A DNA stretch of 10,512 nt from Bacteroidales bacterium (lineage in GTDB: Bacteria > Bacteroidota > Bacteroidia > Bacteroidales > JAAUTT01): NCBI GenBank assembly GCA_025350365.1, contig JANXXY010000239.1, positions 1-10,512 of the forward strand, read 5' to 3'. The position numbers and the translations under genes were made by a program. Numbering within the stretch: the stretch's first letter is position 1; every line of letters begins with the position of its first letter. The notes under the pieces were generated by a model. That model searched no databases, was not told the origin of the DNA, and saw only the letters and a program-made list of their open reading frames with translations. Below are positions 6,392 through 10,512 of this stretch, in pieces.

Positions 6392-7516
6392 TTCTTTAAA
6401 AAAAAGATCGATACTATTTGTAATATACTTTATGTCAGTTTGGCTAAGATCGTAATATAAGGGTAACCTTAAAAGACGGTCACTATAATAATCACTCATC
6501 TTTAATATTCTTCCGTCATGAAATGCTTTATAATAAGGCGATTGGTGGAGAGAAATATAATGAAAAACCGATAAAATACCTTTTTCTTTCAGGTAACTGA
6601 TCAAATTGTCTCTGGTTTCAACATGATGGCATAAAATATAAAAGATATGGGCATTGTTGGTGGCATATTCAGGCAATTTGGGCAATTCAATGTAACCTCT
6701 GTCCTCTAAATGTTTTAAGGAGCTATAGTAAGTATTCCACAAAAGTTTTCTGGTACGCTGTATATCATTAATATTTTCAAGCTGGGCATATAAAAAGGCC
6801 GAAATTACTTCCGAAGGGAGGAAAGATGAGCCAATATCAACCCATCCGTATTTATCCACTTCACCCCTGTAAAACGCAGCACGATTAGTTCCCTTCTCCC
6901 AGATTATTTCGGCACGTTTAAAAAATTGTTCATCATTAACTACCAACATCCCTCCCTCGCCAGAGATAACATTTTTTGTCTCATGGAAGGAAAAAGCAGC
7001 AAGATGTCCAATGGATCCCAAAGGTATCCCCTTATAAAAAGAGTCGATTGCCTGCGCCGCATCCTCAATAACAAATAGCCGGTATTTCGTGGCGATTTGC
7101 ATGATAATATCCATATCGCACGCTATCCCTGCATAATGAACAACAACAATTGCTTTAGTTCTGGATGTTATCAATCCCTCGATTAAATCGCAGTTGATGT
7201 TAGGATTTTGAACGTCACTATCTGCAAAAACAATTTTTGCGCCCCGAAGCACAAAAGCATTGGCAGTGGATACAAAAGTAAAAGCGGGAATTATAATTTC
7301 GTCGCCCGGCTCAATATTAATGAGGATTGCAGCCATCTCCAAAGCATCGGTACAGCTAGTTGTAAGCAATGTTTTTTTAAACTTATATCTGGAGGTAAAG
7401 AAATCCTGACATTTTTTTGTAAAATCGCCATTTCCTGAAATTTTTCCTGAAGCAACTGCCTGTTCAATATACTTTGTTTCGTTACCCGTAAGGTGCGGTT
7501 TATTAAAGGGTATCAT
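6386..7516 (-). CDS. wecE: dTDP-4-amino-4,6-dideoxygalactose transaminase (WecE/RffA)
   Basis: This 376-residue PLP enzyme of the DegT/DnrJ/EryC1/StrS fold matches WecE almost block by block. It opens with MIPFNKPHLTGNE. TSCTDALEMAA near 53-63 lies by the cofactor phosphate. AFTFVSTANAFVLRGAKIVF spans 78-97. VHYAG and EDAAQ (Asp152) follow. SFHETKN at 176-182 places the PLP-binding lysine at Lys181, the position I recall for E. coli WecE. EKGTNRAAFYRGEVDKY and the C-terminal VFHYISLHQSP also agree. WecE transfers an amino group from glutamate to C4 of dTDP-4-keto-6-deoxyglucose, giving dTDP-Fuc4N, in the cytoplasm. It is the last gene of the four-gene minus operon, 5 bp after the preceding stop. 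Length is normal and no key residue is lost. Other sugar 4-aminotransferases are less similar across the SFHETKN region. Confidence 0.9.
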   Translation of the reverse strand: MIPFNKPHLTGNETKYIEQAVASGKISGNGDFTKKCQDFFTSRYKFKKTLLTTSCTDALEMAAILINIEPGDEIIIPAFTFVSTANAFVLRGAKIVFADSDVQNPNINCDLIEGLITSRTKAIVVVHYAGIACDMDIIMQIATKYRLFVIEDAAQAIDSFYKGIPLGSIGHLAAFSFHETKNVISGEGGMLVVNDEQFFKRAEIIWEKGTNRAAFYRGEVDKYGWVDIGSSFLPSEVISAFLYAQLENINDIQRTRKLLWNTYYSSLKHLEDRGYIELPKLPEYATNNAHIFYILCHHVETRDNLISYLKEKGILSVFHYISLHQSPYYKAFHDGRILKMSDYYSDRLLRLPLYYDLSQTDIKYITNSIDLFFKEN

Positions 7517-7521
7517 TAAAT

Positions 7522-8712
7522 TTATAAATAATTGTTTAGAGTAAAAATTTTAGCAAGATAAAGTATCCCGCTTTGTATATGAAACAGATATGCTGCCATT
7601 ACAACAAAATCGCGTATTTCGAACTTGAACTTTTTTATGTTTAGTTGAGTAACGAAAACAATCAATGATGAAAAAAACAGAATATATGCCGCTGCATAGG
7701 TTTGCCAGATTAAATTTCCATGAAAAAGTCTAGGGCCGCTTTCGGCAAATAAAACAAATATTAACAAAGCGAAAATGTAATTGATTAAACTGTATTTTAA
7801 TAATAGATTGTTCTTTGCGTATTTATAATAAAGAATATAAACTAAAATTGGGAATGAGATAGATTTCATCAAATCAAAAAAAATGTTTTTAGAAAACGCA
7901 TTCCAAACCAAAAATGGTTGAAAAATAATTTTTGATGATTCATTATTGTAAAAAGTGGGCAATACTTTATCAAACTTGTAAATATAGAGGTATTGAAGAC
8001 CCAAAATTAAAAACCCTAAAAATGTTATTAGAACAGCTACTAATGAAACCTTTGTAAACTTACACCTTATCAGGCAGAGTAATGGAAAAGATAACCCGAA
8101 ACAAAAGAAAAAACTTGGTTTAATCGAGATATTGATAACAATTAGAATAAGAATATGAAGCCAATTATCGATTTTCCCTTCTGATAAATATTTGTACGAA
8201 TAATAGAATAAAAGCAAAGCAAAAGGCATCATGAACAACCACGTTGAATTATGCCAAACATTTGGGGTTATTGTTCCTAAATATAATTGTTGGTTGAGAT
8301 TAAACGTTAAAACAATTGAGTGACATAATACCAATAATGCGAATAGTAATTTAATAAATACATTTATCGTGAAAGTAAAGGTTTCTAACTTTTTATCCAA
8401 AACCTTATTAATCAACCATAAAGAAATATAAACTCGTGCTGCAACAGCTAAACCTAGCAGGATAGCGACTGATAACTGTTCCGACCGGGTAATAAATGAA
8501 AATAAATAAACTGTTAAATAATAAAGGAAATTCCCCGGCCATTTTCCTGCTGCAACATAGTTTTTAAGTATTACTAAATGAGTATTTAAATCCCCAATGT
8601 AATGTGATAAAATAAATTGTATCAAAAAAAAAGATAATATAAAGCTTATTATAAAAAATCCAAAATTTGAACCTCTGTTATAAATGAGTTTTAAATGATC
8701 GTTTATTTTCAT
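7522..8712 (-). CDS. Polytopic inner-membrane protein, possible GT-C glycosyltransferase
   Basis: From the ATG at 8712 the protein has 396 residues. The frame is open to an ATG at 8757, but that would overlap the wecD-like gene by 29 bp, and the downstream start fits the tight operon better. About ten hydrophobic segments fill the protein from residue 18 to the end, with no soluble domain at either terminus. After the first helix lies GDLNTHLVI (Asp41, His45), an acidic residue placed as in GT-C enzymes. Later comes TITPNVWHNSTW (147-158), then SIKPSFFFCFGLSFPLL near 196-212, similar to the Lys block of GT-C enzymes, and ESGPRLFHGNLIW near 324-336. No family was recognised; a polymerase or flippase is also possible. 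It sits between wecD and wecE, so a role in using the Fuc4NAc they make is a reasonable inference. Confidence 0.75.
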   Translation of the reverse strand: MKINDHLKLIYNRGSNFGFFIISFILSFFLIQFILSHYIGDLNTHLVILKNYVAAGKWPGNFLYYLTVYLFSFITRSEQLSVAILLGLAVAARVYISLWLINKVLDKKLETFTFTINVFIKLLFALLVLCHSIVLTFNLNQQLYLGTITPNVWHNSTWLFMMPFALLLFYYSYKYLSEGKIDNWLHILILIVINISIKPSFFFCFGLSFPLLCLIRCKFTKVSLVAVLITFLGFLILGLQYLYIYKFDKVLPTFYNNESSKIIFQPFLVWNAFSKNIFFDLMKSISFPILVYILYYKYAKNNLLLKYSLINYIFALLIFVLFAESGPRLFHGNLIWQTYAAAYILFFSSLIVFVTQLNIKKFKFEIRDFVVMAAYLFHIQSGILYLAKIFTLNNYL

Positions 8713-8728
8713 TTTTTTTCTTGATACT

Positions 8729-9451
8729 TTAGATCCAAATATGATAAATATTTTCAACTTTCATCAAAATAAACCCGCATTTTTCATAAAATCGACATGC
8801 CCCTAAATTATCTTGTTGAGTTATTACTTCCAAGTGACGGGTATCTTCTTGGTTACAAATAGCTGAGCATGCGGTTAAAAGGAGTTTTCCAATTGACCTT
8901 TCCCTGTATTTATCATCAACAGCAATTAAGCCAATTTGTGATTTATACATATGATGTTTTAAAGTTACAAAACCTACAATATCCTGTTGTTCTCTATAAA
9001 TCAATACCTCATCTGCAATTTTTCGCGTAACGGAATTCTCTAACCATGCATAATACAATTTAACAAATAAATGGCTCGCGAAATTATGATCCTTTTTAAA
9101 TCTCGAATACTCTCCGCTTTTCAAACAAAGCTCATACAATCTTTCATCAGGGATGCCTGAGTTGTATTTTTCAACATTATCCGGAAATGCCATGTTGGTT
9201 TTAGGTATTTCCAGGGAATAAGTTACTTTTTCATCTACTAATATACCCTTGTTATTTAATACACTACTATTTAATTGGTCGTCATCTGGATTGCTGAAAA
9301 CATAGATAAGCTTATATCCTTTTTCTTTTAAACCGCGGATTGTTCTTTCAAGTAGTATGTTGTCGCATGATTCGAGTGTGATTTTTGCCACCTTTATTCC
9401 AAAAAAATCACTATCCCAGCATAGATGGTCAATGGCAATTTTACCCGACAT
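8729..9451 (-). CDS. wecD: WecD/RffC-like dTDP-Fuc4N acetyltransferase (GNAT)
   Basis: The 240-residue protein has the two-part WecD layout. The N-terminal part contains LCWDSDFFGIKVAKI at 10-24, corresponding to the 'L.WE..FFG..' opening of enterobacterial WecD. The linker has GEYSRFKKDHNF near 113-124 and FVKLYYAWLENSV at 129-141, the WecD 'SRF...FYxxWIENAV' block. The GNAT core follows: FVTLKHH, then QIGLIAVDDKYRERSIGKLLL, where residues 183-189 form the acetyl-CoA loop (Ser186 replaces the usual Gly). ACRFYEKCGF carries Tyr222, the usual general acid. WecD acetylates the 4-amino group of dTDP-Fuc4N using acetyl-CoA, giving dTDP-Fuc4NAc. Its start overlaps the GT2 stop by 11 bp, which suggests translational coupling. 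The wecE gene two positions downstream strongly supports this assignment; overall identity to the enterobacterial enzyme is modest. Confidence 0.8.
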   Translation of the reverse strand: MSGKIAIDHLCWDSDFFGIKVAKITLESCDNILLERTIRGLKEKGYKLIYVFSNPDDDQLNSSVLNNKGILVDEKVTYSLEIPKTNMAFPDNVEKYNSGIPDERLYELCLKSGEYSRFKKDHNFASHLFVKLYYAWLENSVTRKIADEVLIYREQQDIVGFVTLKHHMYKSQIGLIAVDDKYRERSIGKLLLTACSAICNQEDTRHLEVITQQDNLGACRFYEKCGFILMKVENIYHIWI

Positions 9452-10385
9452 TTACTTTCTCGTTTATAATGTAAATAGGTCGTCCTTTAACATTTTCAAA
9501 CGTTCTTCCAATATACAAGCCCACCATTCCAAGCAAAAAAATTATTAATCCGGCCAAAAGCCAAATTGAAATAAAAAGACTTGTATATCCCAATACCTTT
9601 ATTGCACCGGATAAATATTGAACAAAAGTATAACCTGCAAAAATTAGCGCAAATATTGATATGGCAATCCCCGCTTTTACAGTTAGTCTGAGTGGTTTGT
9701 CGGAAAATGCAACAATCACTTCAAGTCCTAGGCGCATTAACTTTTTAAAAGAGTAGGATGTTTTCCCTATTTCGCGCTGCGCATGGTCGATATTTATCTG
9801 GGTGTGGTTAAACCCTACCCAGCACACCATTGTGGGAAAATATCTAAAATTGTCTTTCATGGAACAAATTGCGTCAATTACTTTACGGTTGTATATCCCG
9901 AAATTGCCAACAGCGCTATCTTGTTTTGTGTCTGTTAAGTACCCAAGTAATTTGTAAAAAAGCCTTGAAAATATCTTTTTAATAAAAGGATCTTTTCTTT
10001 CACTTCTGCGCCCTAAAACAAAATCATAACCTTCTATAGCTTTGTTGTACAAATTCACTATTTCCTCGGGTTTGTCCTGCAAATCACAATCCATAACTAC
10101 TATCCATTCGCCTGATGAATAATCCAAACCTGCCGAAATTGCTTGATGTTGCCCGAAATTTTTGGATAACCTAATCCCTTTAACACGAAGATCTTTTTTA
10201 CCCAGGTCGGATATAAATAACCAGGGATTATCAAGGCTGCAATCATCAACAAGGATTATCTCAAAATTTGAGGTCAACTTTTCAAGTATTGAAATAAGCC
10301 TTATATAAAGTTCGTATAAGCATTCCTTGCATCCATATACAGGAATAATAACTGAAATACAGGCGCTTGTTATTTTTTGGTTCAT
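9441..10385 (-). CDS. Polyprenyl-phosphate glycosyltransferase, GT2 (ArnC/GtrB/DPM1-like)
   Basis: The 314-residue protein starts with a GT-A fold: ISVIIPVYG at 10-18, EIILVDDCSLDNPW at 42-55 (Asp47-Asp48), RLSKNFGQHQAISAGLDYS at 72-90, and the DxD-type motif MDCDLQDKPEE at 98-108. REIGKTSYSFKKLMRLGLE at 204-222 is the typical 'R.xGxSKYsxxKL' block. Two membrane helices follow (about 236-257 and 267-292), then YIGRTFENVKGRPIYII, the classic tail of this family. Members attach a sugar from a nucleotide donor to undecaprenyl phosphate on the cytoplasmic face of the inner membrane (GtrB with glucose, ArnC with Ara4FN). As first gene of an operon with wecD and wecE, it may use dTDP-Fuc4NAc; that is inference. 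The start at 10383-10385 leaves about 30 nt of leader from a putative promoter. Confidence 0.88.
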   Translation of the reverse strand: MNQKITSACISVIIPVYGCKECLYELYIRLISILEKLTSNFEIILVDDCSLDNPWLFISDLGKKDLRVKGIRLSKNFGQHQAISAGLDYSSGEWIVVMDCDLQDKPEEIVNLYNKAIEGYDFVLGRRSERKDPFIKKIFSRLFYKLLGYLTDTKQDSAVGNFGIYNRKVIDAICSMKDNFRYFPTMVCWVGFNHTQINIDHAQREIGKTSYSFKKLMRLGLEVIVAFSDKPLRLTVKAGIAISIFALIFAGYTFVQYLSGAIKVLGYTSLFISIWLLAGLIIFLLGMVGLYIGRTFENVKGRPIYIINEKVNVG

Positions 10386-10512
10386 TAGAATTATCTAATT
10401 ATTTTATTGATTATTAGTGGACAAAAATAATAAGGGTAAATATTTCGTAACTATTTAGGTTGTGGAGTGGTTAAGAAATTATAGCCATTAAATGTGTTAC
10501 AAAGTTCTTTGA
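10386..10512. other. Right-edge region upstream of the glycan operon
   Basis: No complete gene is present. It holds the -7-like element above. One minus-strand frame is open from the edge to a TAG at 10451-10453 and reads KELCNTFNGYNFLTTPQPK, which could be the end of an upstream gene. Another minus frame is open only to 10471. Too little is visible to call either. Confidence 0.3.
10422..10429 (-). promoter_or_regulatory. Putative -7 promoter element for the GT2-wecD-wecE operon
   Basis: On the minus strand this reads TATTTTTG, matching TAnnTTTG and identical to the element before plsC. It would give a leader of about 30 nt ahead of the GT2 start. The -33 position at 19-bp spacing reads TTAC-like instead of TTTG, so the promoter would be weak or regulated. 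If a further gene lies upstream, the operon may begin outside the window. Confidence 0.35.

Noticed and set aside
7208..7438. Plus-strand ORF of 76 codons
   Set aside because: Antisense shadow inside wecE.
8713..8757. Longer start (ATG at 8757) for the polytopic protein before wecE
   Set aside because: It overlaps the wecD-like gene by 29 bp and adds a second, unneeded hydrophobic start; the ATG at 8712 fits the operon spacing better.
9357..9548. Plus-strand ORF of 63 codons
   Set aside because: Antisense shadow across the overlap of the wecD-like and GT2 genes.

Overview
The window looks like chromosomal DNA from a member of the Bacteroidota. It is AT-rich, has almost no Shine-Dalgarno-like purine tracts before its starts, and carries several copies of the Bacteroidota -7 promoter element (TAnnTTTG), one with a TTTG box exactly 19 bp upstream. 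No rRNA, tRNA, CRISPR array or intact insertion sequence was seen.

Left part (1-2400), housekeeping or unknown genes. A truncated gene with DUF2007-like character runs off the left edge on the minus strand. Upstream of it, also on the minus strand, is a PlsC-type acyltransferase for phospholipid synthesis. A divergent AT-rich intergenic region with tandem AAAT units, an inverted repeat and a repeated 10-mer separates plsC from a plus-strand exported protein of unknown function, which is followed by a good hairpin terminator.

Middle (2400-3260), gene-poor. It holds a textbook Bacteroidota promoter, three TTGACA hexamers spaced exactly 21 bp apart, a 41-codon ORF for a small single-pass membrane or lipoprotein-like peptide, a T-tract hairpin terminator, and a minus-strand relic resembling the N-terminal part of a DDE transposase.

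Right part (3270-10385), a surface-glycan island with two convergent groups. On the plus strand are two large polytopic membrane proteins: one of unknown function and one ArnT/PMT-like GT-C glycosyltransferase. On the minus strand, transcribed from 10385 leftward, is a tight four-gene operon: an ArnC/GtrB-like polyprenyl-phosphate glycosyltransferase (GT2), a WecD-like GNAT, a polytopic GT-C-like membrane protein, and a clear WecE aminotransferase. WecE and WecD are the enzymes that turn dTDP-4-keto-6-deoxyglucose into dTDP-Fuc4NAc in enterobacterial common antigen synthesis. Here they sit with a lipid-carrier glycosyltransferase and a membrane protein instead of the ECA genes. This suggests a route in which Fuc4NAc is loaded on a polyprenyl phosphate and added to a glycan outside the cytoplasm, comparable in logic to the gtr O-antigen-modification operons. 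That last step is inference. The dTDP-sugar supply genes (rmlA, rmlB) and a flippase are not in the window.
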